Assembly: GCF_003149245.1 (NCBI RefSeq)
Contig: NZ_QGDL01000001.1
Location: 124,001 to 188,000 of the forward strand
Length of the DNA: 64,000 bases
Reading direction: 5' to 3'
Origin: Faecalicatena orotica
GTDB taxonomy: Bacteria > Bacillota > Clostridia > Lachnospirales > Lachnospiraceae
Under the pieces are notes generated by a model. It did not search any database and had not been told where the DNA came from. It saw nothing but the letters and a program-made list of their open reading frames with translations. Positions within the stretch are counted from its first letter, which is position 1. The number at the start of each line of letters is the position of its first letter. Below are positions 28,054-37,313 of the stretch, piece by piece. The translations under genes were made by a program, and so were the position numbers.

Positions 28054-28076
28054 TAACCATATGAGAGGTGTAATTA

Positions 28077-28352
28077 TTGAGTAATAAAAAAATACCGATG
28101 CGTAAATGCGTTGGCTGCGGCGAGATGAAGCCGAAAAAGGAAATGCTGCGCATCCTGCGTACAACAGAAGAGGAATTTGTATTAGATGCAACTGGAAAAA
28201 AGAACGGGCGGGGCGCTTATCTGTGCTGTTCGCTGGATTGTTTCCAGAAGGCAGTGAAGAACAAAGGGCTGGAACGTTCTTTCAAGCAGGCCATTCCGGC
28301 GGATGTATACGAGCGTCTGGAAAAGGAGATGAATGAGATTGATACAAAATAA
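28077..28352 (+). CDS. rnpM: YlxR-family RNA-binding protein (RnpM)
   Basis: This 91-residue basic protein has the YlxR core PMRKCVGCGEMKPKKEMLR and GRGAYLC. The family member in Bacillus binds the RNase P RNA and modulates its activity, hence RnpM. The start is TTG at 28077 with AGAGGTG seven bases upstream; Met8 is the only other candidate and has no site. It overlaps the next gene by 20 bases. Confidence 0.92.
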   Translation: MSNKKIPMRKCVGCGEMKPKKEMLRILRTTEEEFVLDATGKKNGRGAYLCCSLDCFQKAVKNKGLERSFKQAIPADVYERLEKEMNEIDTK

Positions 28353-28662
28353 AGTCTTATCTCTGGTCGGGCTTGCCACGAAAGCAGGAAAGACAGTGAG
28401 CGGGGAATTCATGACGGAGAAAGAAGTAAAGTCAGGGAGAGCCGCGCTGGTGATCGTTGCAGACGATGCATCAGATAATACAAAAAAGAAGTTTCGGGAT
28501 ATGTGTGAATTTTATAAGGTTCCAATTTATTTTTACGTAGATAAAGATACCTTAGGGCATGCAATGGGAAAAGAATTCCGTGCATCTCTGGCGATATTGG
28601 ACAAAGGATTTGCAAAGGGAATTCAAAAACATTTAGAAACGAAAGACAATACAATTGCATAG
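28333..28662 (+). CDS. L7Ae-family K-turn RNA-binding protein (YlxQ)
   Basis: The 109-residue protein has the L7Ae/L30e fold (LSLVGLATKAGKTVSGE near 8-24; ALVIVADDASDNTKKKF). Homologues in Bacillus (YlxQ) bind kink-turn RNA. It sits between rnpM and infB as in most Firmicutes. The start ATG at 28333 overlaps the end of rnpM and has AGGAG four bases upstream, suggesting coupled translation. Confidence 0.92.
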   Translation: MRLIQNKVLSLVGLATKAGKTVSGEFMTEKEVKSGRAALVIVADDASDNTKKKFRDMCEFYKVPIYFYVDKDTLGHAMGKEFRASLAILDKGFAKGIQKHLETKDNTIA

Positions 28663-28676
28663 AGGAGGTAGTTAGT

Positions 28677-29423
28677 ATGACAAAAATGAGAGTACATGAA
28701 CTGGCTAAAGAGCTGGGGATGGAAAATAAAGAACTGATGGATGTGTTAGTGAAAAAGAACGTAGAGGTGAAGAGCCATATGAGTTCTTTATCTGACGATG
28801 TGGTTGACGAGTTAAGAAAAGGCGGGAAAAAGGTGAGTACTCCTGCGGCAAAAGCGCCGGAAGCAGATAAGCCGGGAGAAGAAACAGCGCCGAAAAAGAA
28901 AAATATTGTTCAGGTTTTCCGCCCGCAGAACTCCAAGAGCGGAGGACGCATGTCAGGCGGGACAAAAGGCCAGCGCCCACAGGGAACCGCAGGCCAGCGC
29001 CCACAAGGGGCAACAGGCCAGCGTCCGGCAGGAAATGTGGGGGGACACCGTCCACAGGGAACAGCACAGGGGCAGACAGTGGGAGGCCCTGCAGGTCAGC
29101 GCCCGGTAAATGCAGCTCCGGCCCAGAGCCAGACAGCGGGTGCTTCAAACCAGCGCCCACAGGGAACCGCAGGAACACAGGATACAGCCAGACAGCCAGT
29201 ATCATCTCAGGAAACGAGACAGAACCAGCCTTCCGGACAGAGACCATATAATTCTCAGAATCAGAGGACAGGGGATGGTTCCCAGAGATACAATAATAAC
29301 CGCGGCGGACAGGACCGTTATGCAGGAAATGACCAGCGTCAGGGAAGCGGGAACTATCAGGGAAACGGCCAGCGTACAGGCGGCTATCAGGGAAATAACG
29401 GCCAGCGTACCGGAGGCAGCTAG
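28677..29423 (+). CDS. infB: infB (IF-2), 5' part ending at an in-frame TAG
   Basis: The first 248 codons of translation initiation factor IF2 start after an AGAGGAGG site. They encode the IF2-N1 domain (VHELAKELGMENKELMDVLVKKN, residues 5-27). A long low-complexity linker rich in Gln, Gly, Arg and Thr follows (GQRPQGTAGQRP and then [10 protein letters not shown] units). At 29421-29423 the codon that is TAT in the sibling repeats is TAG, preceded by AGC instead of GGC. The same frame then continues open for another 778 codons through the whole of IF2, to 31760. The stop lies in a disordered region, so a base error, suppression, or reinitiation are all possible. As written, this part alone cannot function as IF2. 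Confidence 0.85.
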   Translation: MTKMRVHELAKELGMENKELMDVLVKKNVEVKSHMSSLSDDVVDELRKGGKKVSTPAAKAPEADKPGEETAPKKKNIVQVFRPQNSKSGGRMSGGTKGQRPQGTAGQRPQGATGQRPAGNVGGHRPQGTAQGQTVGGPAGQRPVNAAPAQSQTAGASNQRPQGTAGTQDTARQPVSSQETRQNQPSGQRPYNSQNQRTGDGSQRYNNNRGGQDRYAGNDQRQGSGNYQGNGQRTGGYQGNNGQRTGGS

Positions 29424-29765
29424 CAGGGTAACGGCCAGCGCACCGGCGGTTATCAGGGAAATAACGGTCAGCGCACCGGAGGCGGCTATCAGGGAAATAA
29501 CGGCCAGCGTACCGGAGGTTATCAGGGAAATAACGGCCAGCGTACCGGAGGCGGCTATCAGGGAAATAACGGCCAGCGCACCGGAGGCGGCTATCAGGGA
29601 AATAACGGTCAGCGTACCGGAGGTTATCAGGGAAATAACGGCCAGCGTACCGGAGGTTATCAGGGAAACAACGGCCAGCGCACAGGTGGAGGTTATCAGG
29701 GTAATGGCCAGCGTACAGGCGGCTATCAAGGAAATAACGGCCAGCGTCAGGGCGGTTATGCAGGC
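29340..29765 (+). repeat. 33/36-bp tandem repeats in the infB linker
   Basis: About a dozen units encode [10 protein letters not shown] with an optional extra Gly and a final Tyr. They differ mainly at third positions (cgt/cgc, acc/aca, ggt/ggc), so the array is old enough to have drifted. This array also creates long artificial open frames on both strands. The unit carrying the TAG also lacks one Asn codon. Confidence 0.85.
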
Positions 29766-29834
29766 AATAATGCATCACGTCCGGGGGAACGCCGTGACAA
29801 CAGAAGAGATGACAGAGATGCGATTCCAACACCA

Positions 29835-31760
29835 TTGGTAGAGCAGCAGAAGGCATCCAGAAACAAGGCAAAAGATAAAGAAAAAGACTATAAGAAAAAA
29901 GAATATAAAGACGGCGATTTCGACAACAAGAAAAAAGGCAAGAAAACCAAACCGGCTGAAGTTCAGAAGCCACAGCCAAAACAGGTTGAAAAGAAGGAAG
30001 AAGTGATCAAACAGATCGTTATTCCAGAAGTCCTTACAATCAAGGAGCTTGCTGACAAGATGAAACTTGTACCTTCTGCAATTGTGAAAAAGCTATTCCT
30101 TCAGGGCAAAATCGTTACTGTGAATCAGGAGATTGATTACGAGACAGCAGAAGAAATCGCAATGGAATTTGAAGTACTCTGCGAGAAAGAACCGGTTATA
30201 GATGTCATCGAAGAACTTCTGAAAGAGGAAGATGAAGATGAAACCAAAATGGTAAAACGTCCTCCGGTAGTCTGCGTTATGGGTCATGTTGACCACGGTA
30301 AGACTTCCCTTCTGGATGCAATCCGCCACACAAATGTCATTGACCGTGAGGCCGGCGGCATCACACAGCACATCGGTGCTTATGTTGTAGAAGCAAACGG
30401 GGAAAAAGTCACATTCCTGGATACTCCGGGACATGAGGCGTTTACTGCAATGCGTATGCGCGGGGCCAGTTCAACAGATATCGCAATCCTTGTTGTAGCA
30501 GCAGACGACGGGGTTATGCCTCAGACTGTAGAAGCGATCAACCATGCAAAAGCAGCAGGGATTGAGATCATTGTTGCAATTAATAAGATTGATAAGCCAA
30601 GTGCTAATATTGACAGAGTAAAACAGGAACTGGCGGAATACGAACTGATTCCTGAGGACTGGGGCGGAAGCACAATCTTTGTACCGGTTTCAGCACACAC
30701 AAAAGAAGGTATCAAAGATCTTCTGGAAATGATTCTTCTGACAGCAGAGGTGATGGAACTAAAAGCAAATCCGGACCGTGCGGCAAGAGGTCTTGTGATC
30801 GAGGCCGAACTGGATAAAGGAAAAGGTTCTGTTGCAACAGTGCTCGTACAGAAAGGTACGCTTCACGTAGGTGATGCCATTGCGGCAGGCTCAGCCCACG
30901 GTAAGGTAAGAGCCATGATGGATGACAAGGGACGCAGAGTAAAGGAAGCAGGACCTTCACAGCCGGTAGAGATCCTCGGACTGAACGATGTGCCGAATGC
31001 AGGAGAAGTTTTCGTCGGATGCGATACAGAGAAAGAAGCAAGAAGCTTTGCGGAGACATTTATTTCACAGAATAAAGTAAAACTGCTTGACGATACAAAA
31101 GCCAAGATGTCTCTGGATGATCTGTTTACCCAGATCAAGGAAGGAAACTTAAAGGAACTGAACATTGTTGTAAAAGCAGACGTGCAGGGATCTGTAGAAG
31201 CCCTGAAGCAGAGCCTCCTGAAGCTTTCCAATGAGGAAGTGGTTATTAAGATCATTCATGCCGGTGTTGGGGCGATCAATGAATCAGACGTCATCCTCGC
31301 TTCTGCATCCAATGCAATCATCATCGGATTCAATGTACGTCCGGATGCTACCGCGAAAGAAATTGCCGACCATGAAGGCGTTGACCTGAGACTTTACAGA
31401 GTCATCTATAATGCAATTGAGGATGTTGAGGCAGCCATGAAGGGTATGCTTGATCCGATCTTCGAAGAAAAGGTACTCGGACACGCGGAAGTGCGCCAGA
31501 CATTCAAAGCCTCCGGCGTCGGAACCATTGCAGGTTCCTATGTTCAGGACGGTACTTTTGAAAGAAACTGTTCCGTACGCCTGACACGTGACGGTGTCGT
31601 AATGTTTGACGGCCCTCTTGCATCATTGAAGCGTTTCAAGGATGATGTAAAGGAAGTAAGGGCAGGATATGAATGTGGTTTCGTATTTGAGAATTTCAAT
31701 GACATCAAAGAGGGTGACCTTGTAGAAGCCTACAAGATGGTAGAAATAGAAAGAAAATAA
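29835..31760 (+). CDS. infB: infB (IF-2), 3' part with GTPase and fMet-tRNA-binding domains
   Basis: This is the same frame as the 5' part, open from 29424. It carries a Lys-rich linker, the IF2-N2 helix bundle ([19 protein letters not shown]), the GTPase domain ([31 protein letters not shown]) and the C-terminal domains that bind initiator tRNA. IF2 is essential, so this segment must be translated. The TTG at 29835 has no ribosome site. The first in-frame ATG after the stop, at 30060, has AAGGAG 12 bases upstream but would cut into the N2 domain. Uninterrupted, the protein would be 1027 residues counting the amber position. Followed by rbfA. Confidence 0.88.
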   Translation: MVEQQKASRNKAKDKEKDYKKKEYKDGDFDNKKKGKKTKPAEVQKPQPKQVEKKEEVIKQIVIPEVLTIKELADKMKLVPSAIVKKLFLQGKIVTVNQEIDYETAEEIAMEFEVLCEKEPVIDVIEELLKEEDEDETKMVKRPPVVCVMGHVDHGKTSLLDAIRHTNVIDREAGGITQHIGAYVVEANGEKVTFLDTPGHEAFTAMRMRGASSTDIAILVVAADDGVMPQTVEAINHAKAAGIEIIVAINKIDKPSANIDRVKQELAEYELIPEDWGGSTIFVPVSAHTKEGIKDLLEMILLTAEVMELKANPDRAARGLVIEAELDKGKGSVATVLVQKGTLHVGDAIAAGSAHGKVRAMMDDKGRRVKEAGPSQPVEILGLNDVPNAGEVFVGCDTEKEARSFAETFISQNKVKLLDDTKAKMSLDDLFTQIKEGNLKELNIVVKADVQGSVEALKQSLLKLSNEEVVIKIIHAGVGAINESDVILASASNAIIIGFNVRPDATAKEIADHEGVDLRLYRVIYNAIEDVEAAMKGMLDPIFEEKVLGHAEVRQTFKASGVGTIAGSYVQDGTFERNCSVRLTRDGVVMFDGPLASLKRFKDDVKEVRAGYECGFVFENFNDIKEGDLVEAYKMVEIERK

Positions 31761-31798
31761 GACCGTAGTTTTTACAGCGGTTATGTGAAGGAGCATTT

Positions 31799-32170
31799 AT
31801 GAGAAAAAACAGTATCAAGAATACAAGAATCAATACAGAAGTGCAGCGTGAATTAAGCAACATCCTGCGCGGAGGAATCAAGGACCCACGTGTGGCCCCT
31901 ATGACCTCTGTCGTGGCTGTAGAGGTGGCTCCTGACCTGAAAACCTGTAAAGCATATATCAGTGTGCTGGGCGATAAAAAGGCACAGGAGGATACGATCA
32001 AAGGTCTCCAGAGCGCGGAAGGCTTTATCAGACGCGAACTGGCAAGGACAATTAATATGAGAAACACTCCGGAGATTAAATTCATTATGGATCAGTCTAT
32101 CGAATACGGAGTAAATATGAGCAAAAAAATTGACGAATTGACCAGAGATTTGAAAGACGGGGATGAATAA
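31799..32170 (+). CDS. rbfA: Ribosome-binding factor A
   Basis: The 123-residue single KH-like domain protein has LSNILRGGIKDPRV and a typical C-terminal region (RRELARTINMRNTPEIKF). RbfA binds the 30S subunit during late maturation and is needed for growth in the cold. GAAGGAG precedes the ATG by five bases. It overlaps or abuts nrnA, depending on that gene's start. Confidence 0.95.
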   Translation: MRKNSIKNTRINTEVQRELSNILRGGIKDPRVAPMTSVVAVEVAPDLKTCKAYISVLGDKKAQEDTIKGLQSAEGFIRRELARTINMRNTPEIKFIMDQSIEYGVNMSKKIDELTRDLKDGDE

Positions 32171-32171
32171 A

Positions 32172-33134
32172 ATGAGTATACAGTTATCTGATATACTGAA
32201 AGATAAGCAGACTATAGCGCTGGGCGGGCATATCCGCCCGGACGGGGACTGTGTCGGTTCCTGTATGGGCCTGTATATGTATTTAAAGGAGCAGTATCCA
32301 AATCTGGAGACAGATGTCTATCTGGAAGAAGTGCCGAAAGCCTATCAGATGATTGAGAAGACAGATGAGGTGAAACACCAGATACCGGCAGATAAACAGT
32401 ATGACCTGTTTATCTGTCTGGACTGCGGTGATGAAAAACGACTCGGATTTTCTGCACCCTTATTCAGCAGGGCAAAGCAGACACTGTGTATCGACCATCA
32501 TGTAAGCAATGAGGCATTTGCAGATGAGAATTACATTGTGCCGGATGCAAGCTCTACATCAGAACTTGTCTTCCGTATGATTGACAGTGCTAAAATCAGC
32601 CGTCCTGTGGCAGAAGCCCTCTATATGGGGATTGCACACGATACAGGGGTATTCCAGTATTCATGCACCTCTCCGGAAACAATGGAGGCTGCAGCGGAGC
32701 TGATGAGAAAAGGTATTGACGGCAATGATATTATAGACAGGACATATTATGAAAAAACTTACGTACAGATCCAGATTCTCGGAAGGGCGCTGCTTGAAAG
32801 TATTTTGATTCTGGATAAACAGTGTATTGTTTCTGTTGTAGACAAAAAGGAATTGGAGTTCTACGGGGCAGATTCCAGTGATCTGGAAGGCATTGTAAGC
32901 CAGCTTCGCCAGACAAAAGGCGTGGAAGTGGCGATGTTTATGTATGAATTAGAAAGCAGCCAGTTTAAAGTCAGCCTGCGTTCAAAAGGAAAAGTAGATG
33001 TCAGCGTAATCGCCAAGTATTTTGGCGGGGGCGGCCATGCAAGGGCGGCCGGATTCAGTATGCACGGGTCCAGCCATGACGTTATAAATAATGTGAGCCG
33101 GCAGATTGCACTTCAGCTGGATGCAGATAATTAG
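32172..33134 (+). CDS. nrnA: DHH-family phosphoesterase, NrnA-type oligoribonuclease/pAp phosphatase
   Basis: The 320-residue protein has the DHH motifs GHIRPDGDCVGS (about 19-30), LDCGD (about 85), CIDHHVSN and ADTGV-like HDTGVFQYS. It ends with the DHHA1 signature GGGGHARAAG (about 285). NrnA degrades 2-5 nt RNA and dephosphorylates pAp; some relatives act on cyclic dinucleotide products. A choice between ATG 32163 and 32172 is open; the latter leaves better spacing to GGGG. The position between rbfA and truB is conserved in Firmicutes. Confidence 0.93.
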   Translation: MSIQLSDILKDKQTIALGGHIRPDGDCVGSCMGLYMYLKEQYPNLETDVYLEEVPKAYQMIEKTDEVKHQIPADKQYDLFICLDCGDEKRLGFSAPLFSRAKQTLCIDHHVSNEAFADENYIVPDASSTSELVFRMIDSAKISRPVAEALYMGIAHDTGVFQYSCTSPETMEAAAELMRKGIDGNDIIDRTYYEKTYVQIQILGRALLESILILDKQCIVSVVDKKELEFYGADSSDLEGIVSQLRQTKGVEVAMFMYELESSQFKVSLRSKGKVDVSVIAKYFGGGGHARAAGFSMHGSSHDVINNVSRQIALQLDADN

Positions 33135-33148
33135 CGGGAAGAACAGAC

Positions 33149-34093
33149 ATGATAAACGGAGTCGTTAATGTATATAAAGAAAAAGGGTTTACATCGCACG
33201 ATGTAGTTGCCAAACTCAGAGGGATCCTCGGACAGAAGAAGATCGGGCATACAGGTACTCTTGACCCGGATGCCGAGGGGGTTCTCCCGGTTTGTCTGGG
33301 AAAAGCAACGAAATTGTGTGATATGCTTACAGATAAAGACAAGATCTATGAGACTGTACTTCTGCTCGGCAAAACAACGGACACGCAGGATATTACCGGC
33401 AGAGTCCTTGAGGAAACGGATACAGGCATGCTGGCTGCCGGAAAAATTGAAGATTGTATAAAAAGATACATCGGTGAATACGAACAGATTCCACCGATGT
33501 ATTCTGCGCTGAAAGTAAACGGGAAAAAGCTGTACGAGCTTGCCAGAGAAGGCAAAGAAATAGAGCGTAAGCCCAGGCGTGTACAGATTCATGACATCCG
33601 GATCCAAAAGACAGAGATACCACGTGTATGGATGGAAGTGTCCTGCTCGAAAGGAACTTATATCAGAACGTTATGCCATGATATCGGACAGGATCTGGGA
33701 ACAGGGGCGTGCATGGAGTCGCTGCTGCGTACAAAGGTGAGCCGTTTCGAATTAAAAGACAGTCTTAAACTGGCACAGATAGAGGAAATGAAAAAAGGCG
33801 GCTGCCTCATGGAAGCTGTGATCCCGGTGGATCAAATGTTTTCTGAATTAGGGGCACTGACTGTTCTGGAGGAGCATGCAGCACTTGCTTACAACGGTAA
33901 TCCAGTTCCGGAGCATTTTCTGGAGAACCCGGGTTCCGGCATTCTGGAAGGGACTGACGGGAGGGAAGATACCCGGAGATTCAGGATGTACGATGAGGCA
34001 GGGCGGTTTATAGGAATTTACAGCTTTTGCCAGAACAGCAAAGAATACAGGCTGGAAAAAATGTTTTTGGATCAGGAAGAATTGCGGGGATAG
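33149..34093 (+). CDS. truB: tRNA pseudouridine-55 synthase
   Basis: This 314-residue enzyme has the catalytic motif HTGTLDPDAEGVLP (about residues 31-44) with the active Asp, followed by KVYE-like KIYETVLLLG and the PPMYSALKVNGK segment. It converts U55 to pseudouridine in the T loop of tRNAs. The C-terminal PUA-like portion is present. It is separated from nrnA by 14 bases and from ribF by two, forming one operon. Confidence 0.96.
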   Translation: MINGVVNVYKEKGFTSHDVVAKLRGILGQKKIGHTGTLDPDAEGVLPVCLGKATKLCDMLTDKDKIYETVLLLGKTTDTQDITGRVLEETDTGMLAAGKIEDCIKRYIGEYEQIPPMYSALKVNGKKLYELAREGKEIERKPRRVQIHDIRIQKTEIPRVWMEVSCSKGTYIRTLCHDIGQDLGTGACMESLLRTKVSRFELKDSLKLAQIEEMKKGGCLMEAVIPVDQMFSELGALTVLEEHAALAYNGNPVPEHFLENPGSGILEGTDGREDTRRFRMYDEAGRFIGIYSFCQNSKEYRLEKMFLDQEELRG

Positions 34094-34095
34094 AC

Positions 34096-35004
34096 ATGCA
34101 GTATTACACAGATATTAATTCTTATCAGGGAGACAAAAAGACAGCTGTTACGCTGGGAAAATTTGACAGCCTTCACAGGGGGCATCAGAAACTGATAAGC
34201 AAAGTACGGGAATTAGCGCTGGAAGAACACATCGAGAGCATCGTGTTTTCCTTTGACATGCAGCGTAAATCACTGCTTACAAACGAAGAACGAAAAAGAC
34301 ACCTGGAACAGCAGGTGGACTGTATGATACAGTGTCCTTTTACAAAAGAAATCAGGGAGATGGAAGCGGAAGCCTTTATTGAAAATATACTGGTCAAAAC
34401 GCTCCATGCATCCTGTATCGTGGTTGGGACAGACTTTCATTTCGGGCACGGAAAACGCGGCGATATACATATGCTGGCCCAATATGCCGGTGTATACCAT
34501 TACCGTCTGGTCGTGCTTGAAAAGGAAATGTATGAAGGCAGGGAAATTAGCAGCACATTTGTAAAAGAGTCTCTGGAAGCAGGAGAGGTAGAACGTGCCA
34601 ATGAACTTCTGGGGTATTCCTATCATATGTCAGGTATTGTGGAGCATGGGCGCCGGCTGGGGAGAACGCTTGGTTTTCCGACAATGAATGTGGCTCCCGC
34701 AGAAAGGAAGATTATGCCGCGTTTTGGTGTGTATGCCTGCAGGGTACAGATTGACGGGGAATGGTACTGCGGGATCGGGAATGTTGGAATCAAGCCAACG
34801 GTTACCGAGACACACAGGCTTCTTACAGAAGTGTTTGTTTTCGGCTATAAGGGGGATGCTTATGGCAAGATGATAACCGTGGAATTCTGTGCATTTGGAC
34901 GTCCGGAAACAAGATTTGCATCAGTGGGTGAACTGAAAGCACAGGTAGATCAGGACATTGCGTTTGGAAGGGCATTTTTTCAGAAGAAATGCGTGGAAGT
35001 ATAG
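34096..35004 (+). CDS. ribF: Bifunctional riboflavin kinase / FAD synthetase
   Basis: The 302-residue protein has an N-terminal FAD synthetase domain (GKFDSLHRGHQKLI, about 22-35; GREISSTFVKESL) and a C-terminal flavokinase domain (GRTLGFPTMN, YGKMI). It makes FMN and then FAD from riboflavin. ATG 34096 matches the family start; a longer in-frame start at 34027 would lie inside truB. Position after truB is the usual Firmicutes arrangement. Confidence 0.95.
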   Translation: MQYYTDINSYQGDKKTAVTLGKFDSLHRGHQKLISKVRELALEEHIESIVFSFDMQRKSLLTNEERKRHLEQQVDCMIQCPFTKEIREMEAEAFIENILVKTLHASCIVVGTDFHFGHGKRGDIHMLAQYAGVYHYRLVVLEKEMYEGREISSTFVKESLEAGEVERANELLGYSYHMSGIVEHGRRLGRTLGFPTMNVAPAERKIMPRFGVYACRVQIDGEWYCGIGNVGIKPTVTETHRLLTEVFVFGYKGDAYGKMITVEFCAFGRPETRFASVGELKAQVDQDIAFGRAFFQKKCVEV

Positions 35005-35027
35005 AGAAAGAGATTAGGTAGATACAA

Positions 35028-36686
35028 ATGAGTATAACAACTATTTTTCTGCTGTTAGGCGGGCTCGGATTATTCTTATTTGGAATGAAGATGATGAGCG
35101 ACGGACTGGAGCGGGTGGCCGGTGCGCGTATGCGTTCCATATTGGAATTTTTTACAAAGAACAGATTTGTAGGTATGCTGGTCGGTATCTTATTCACGGC
35201 CGTGGTGCAGTCATCGAGCGCGACTACAGTTATGGTTGTAAGCTTTGTAAACTCAGGGCTTATGAACCTGTATCAGGCAGCCGGGGTTATTCTGGGTGCC
35301 AACATCGGTACTACCGTGACAGGACAGCTGATTGCATTTAATCTGTCAGATATTGCTCCACTGTTCGTCATTATCGGTGTCGTTATGTTTATGTTCAGCA
35401 AAAAGCAGAATGTGAAGAAAATAGGCGGAGTGATCCTCGGATTTGGTATTCTTTTCATGGGCCTGAGTACGATGAGTGACGCAATGTCCACACTCCGTGA
35501 GTCGCCGCATATGGTATCACTTCTAAAGTCACTGACGAATCCGCTTGCCGCAATTTTAGTCGGTTTTGGAATTACGGCTGTTCTGCAGAGTTCATCGGCC
35601 ACGGTCGGAATCATCATATTAATGGCATCACAGGGGCTTTTGGATTTTAACATTTGCTTTTTCCTGATTCTGGGATGTAATATGGGATCCTGTGTGTCAG
35701 CCCTGCTTGCAAGCCTTGGAGGAAAGAAGGATGCAAAAAGAGCGGCGTGGATCCACTTTCTGTTTAATATCATAGGATCTGTGGCCATTTTTGCAGTTTT
35801 GATGTTTGCGCTGAATCCGATTGCAGATGCAATCATGAGAGTGTCCGGCGGGAATGCAGGAAGAGCAGTGGCAAATGCACATACATTGATTAAGATATGC
35901 GAAGTAGTCCTTTTATTCCCGTTTATGAACTGGGTCGTAAAAGCGACGTATGTATTTATACCGGGGAGTGACCCGTCACCTGAAGATGCTTATGAGCTGA
36001 AGTATATCGGAAAAAGCACAATCATTACACCGACGACGGCCGTGATTGCGGTAATCCATGAGCTGGAGCATATGGGGGACCTGGCAATCGAAAACCTGAA
36101 GCGGGGGATGGATGCACTGTGTACAATGAACAGTGACCTGATAACGGAAGTTTACCGGCAGGAAGGCTACATTGATTACCTGAATAAAGAAATTACCAAC
36201 TATCTGGTACGCATCAACGAGATGGATATCCCGCTGAAGGACGCAGAGCTGGTCGGGGGACTGTTCCATGTGGTGAACGATATCGAAAGAATCGGGGATC
36301 ATGCAGAAAATTTTGCGGATTCTGCAAAGGTGCGTATCGAAAAGAACCTTGATTTCAGCGAAAAGGGTGTCAAACAACTGCAGGATATGATGGATCTGGT
36401 AGAAAAAACACTGGAGTATTCTTTTGATATGTTTGCGAACCGGAGCCAGGAACATATGGCAGAAGTGATTGCACTGGAAGACGAAGTCGATGACCGTGAG
36501 AAGAAGCTCCAGAAAGCCCATGTAAAGCGTCTGACAAAAGGAAAATGCACTCCGGAAGCGGGAATGATCTTCTCTGATACAATATCTGGTCTCGAGCGAG
36601 TGGCAGACCATGCCACTAACATCGCGTTCGCCATTCTGGAACCGCAGGACGTGGATGTAGATGAAGGGGAAGAAGAGGAAGAGTAG
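35028..36686 (+). CDS. Na+/phosphate cotransporter with PhoU-like tail
   Basis: The 552-residue protein has about eight to nine membrane helices (to about 310) with the two QSSSAT repeats (residues about 64 and 187) typical of Na/Pi symporters of the NptA/YjbB type. A cytoplasmic helical domain (about 340-540) resembles PhoU (HVVNDIERIGDHAENF and LERVADHATNIAF). It should import or export phosphate with sodium and sense phosphate state through its tail. It lies at the end of the rimP operon, 23 bases after ribF, with its own weak site. Confidence 0.9.
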   Translation: MSITTIFLLLGGLGLFLFGMKMMSDGLERVAGARMRSILEFFTKNRFVGMLVGILFTAVVQSSSATTVMVVSFVNSGLMNLYQAAGVILGANIGTTVTGQLIAFNLSDIAPLFVIIGVVMFMFSKKQNVKKIGGVILGFGILFMGLSTMSDAMSTLRESPHMVSLLKSLTNPLAAILVGFGITAVLQSSSATVGIIILMASQGLLDFNICFFLILGCNMGSCVSALLASLGGKKDAKRAAWIHFLFNIIGSVAIFAVLMFALNPIADAIMRVSGGNAGRAVANAHTLIKICEVVLLFPFMNWVVKATYVFIPGSDPSPEDAYELKYIGKSTIITPTTAVIAVIHELEHMGDLAIENLKRGMDALCTMNSDLITEVYRQEGYIDYLNKEITNYLVRINEMDIPLKDAELVGGLFHVVNDIERIGDHAENFADSAKVRIEKNLDFSEKGVKQLQDMMDLVEKTLEYSFDMFANRSQEHMAEVIALEDEVDDREKKLQKAHVKRLTKGKCTPEAGMIFSDTISGLERVADHATNIAFAILEPQDVDVDEGEEEEE

Positions 36687-36707
36687 AGGAAGTATGAAAA
36701 ATACTGC

Positions 36708-36736
36708 TTTACATCCCGGCACTCTTATGCTATACT
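36708..36736 (+). promoter_or_regulatory. sigma-A promoter of rpsO with structured leader
   Basis: TTTACA (36708-36713), 17 bases, TATACT (36731-36736). The roughly 90-base leader (36743-36834) can fold with CGG/CCG and GCC/GGC pairings; S15 often binds its own leader, so autoregulation is plausible but unproven. Confidence 0.7.
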
Positions 36737-36834
36737 ATCCAAGTATGAATTCAGCCGGTGTTCGGTAATCGGATCACTCCGACCATTGCTTAATGCCTGG
36801 CGGTTTATAAAAGAATAAAAAGGAGGAAATGAAC

Positions 36835-37101
36835 ATGATCGCAAAGGACAAAAAACAGGCAATCATCGCAGAGTATGGAAGAAGTGAGGGAGACACAGGT
36901 TCTCCGGAAGTACAGATCGCTATTCTGACAGCAAGAATCAACGAACTGACAGACCACTTCAAAGCAAACCCGAAGGATCACCATTCAAGAAGAGGTCTTC
37001 TGAAAATGGTAGGACAGAGACGTGGACTGCTTGCATATCTGAAGAAAACAGATATCGAAAGATACCGTACTTTGATCGAAAGACTTGGATTAAGAAAATA
37101 A
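36835..37101 (+). CDS. rpsO: Ribosomal protein uS15
   Basis: The 88-residue protein contains the S15 core ([17 protein letters not shown] near 23; [22 protein letters not shown]). It binds the central domain of 16S rRNA. ATG 36835 sits eight bases after AGGAGG and gives the standard MIAKDKKQ start; the ATG at 36829 is only two bases from that site. It is followed by a terminator and then pnp, the widely conserved rpsO-pnp pair. Confidence 0.97.
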   Translation: MIAKDKKQAIIAEYGRSEGDTGSPEVQIAILTARINELTDHFKANPKDHHSRRGLLKMVGQRRGLLAYLKKTDIERYRTLIERLGLRK

Positions 37102-37114
37102 TTCAGAACATAAA

Positions 37115-37156
37115 AGGACTCCGGCGGCATAATTACTGCCAACGGGGTTCTTTTTT
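37115..37156 (+). terminator. Intrinsic terminator after rpsO
   Basis: A 15-base imperfect stem (37115-37129 with 37136-37150) ends in TTTTTT. The pnp promoter begins directly after. Confidence 0.75.
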
Positions 37157-37157
37157 C

Positions 37158-37186
37158 TTGATTATGGTATGGCCCTGTGCTATAAT
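37158..37186 (+). promoter_or_regulatory. sigma-A promoter of pnp
   Basis: TTGATT (37158-37163), 17 bases, TATAAT (37181-37186), giving a leader of about 120 bases. Confidence 0.8.
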
Positions 37187-37198
37187 ATTAAAGATTGT

Positions 37199-37281
37199 GG
37201 GCAGGTAACAAGTACCCGAGACCACTGAAAAGGATATTAGTACAATAATGTGTTTTTCAGTAGTTTCGGAGTCTCCTGTCC
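37199..37281 (+). promoter_or_regulatory. Long stem-loop in the pnp leader
   Basis: A 16-base stem (37216-37231 with 37254-37269, with two G-U pairs and one mismatch) is extended by an outer GGGCAGG/CCTGTCC pair. In enteric bacteria a similar leader stem, cut by RNase III, lets PNPase repress its own mRNA. The same logic is likely here but is inferred. Confidence 0.65.
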
Positions 37282-37313
37282 CGAAGTATGTATTATATAT
37301 AAAGGAGAACAAT

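Noticed and set aside
29340-29765. Possible CRISPR array
   Set aside because: Units are contiguous, drift at third codon positions and encode the infB linker; there are no spacers.
28705-29979. A 424-codon minus-strand frame and a 243-codon alternative plus-strand frame (29110-29841) over infB
   Set aside because: They arise from the periodic infB repeats, which keep all frames open; they lack ribosome sites and show only low-complexity product.
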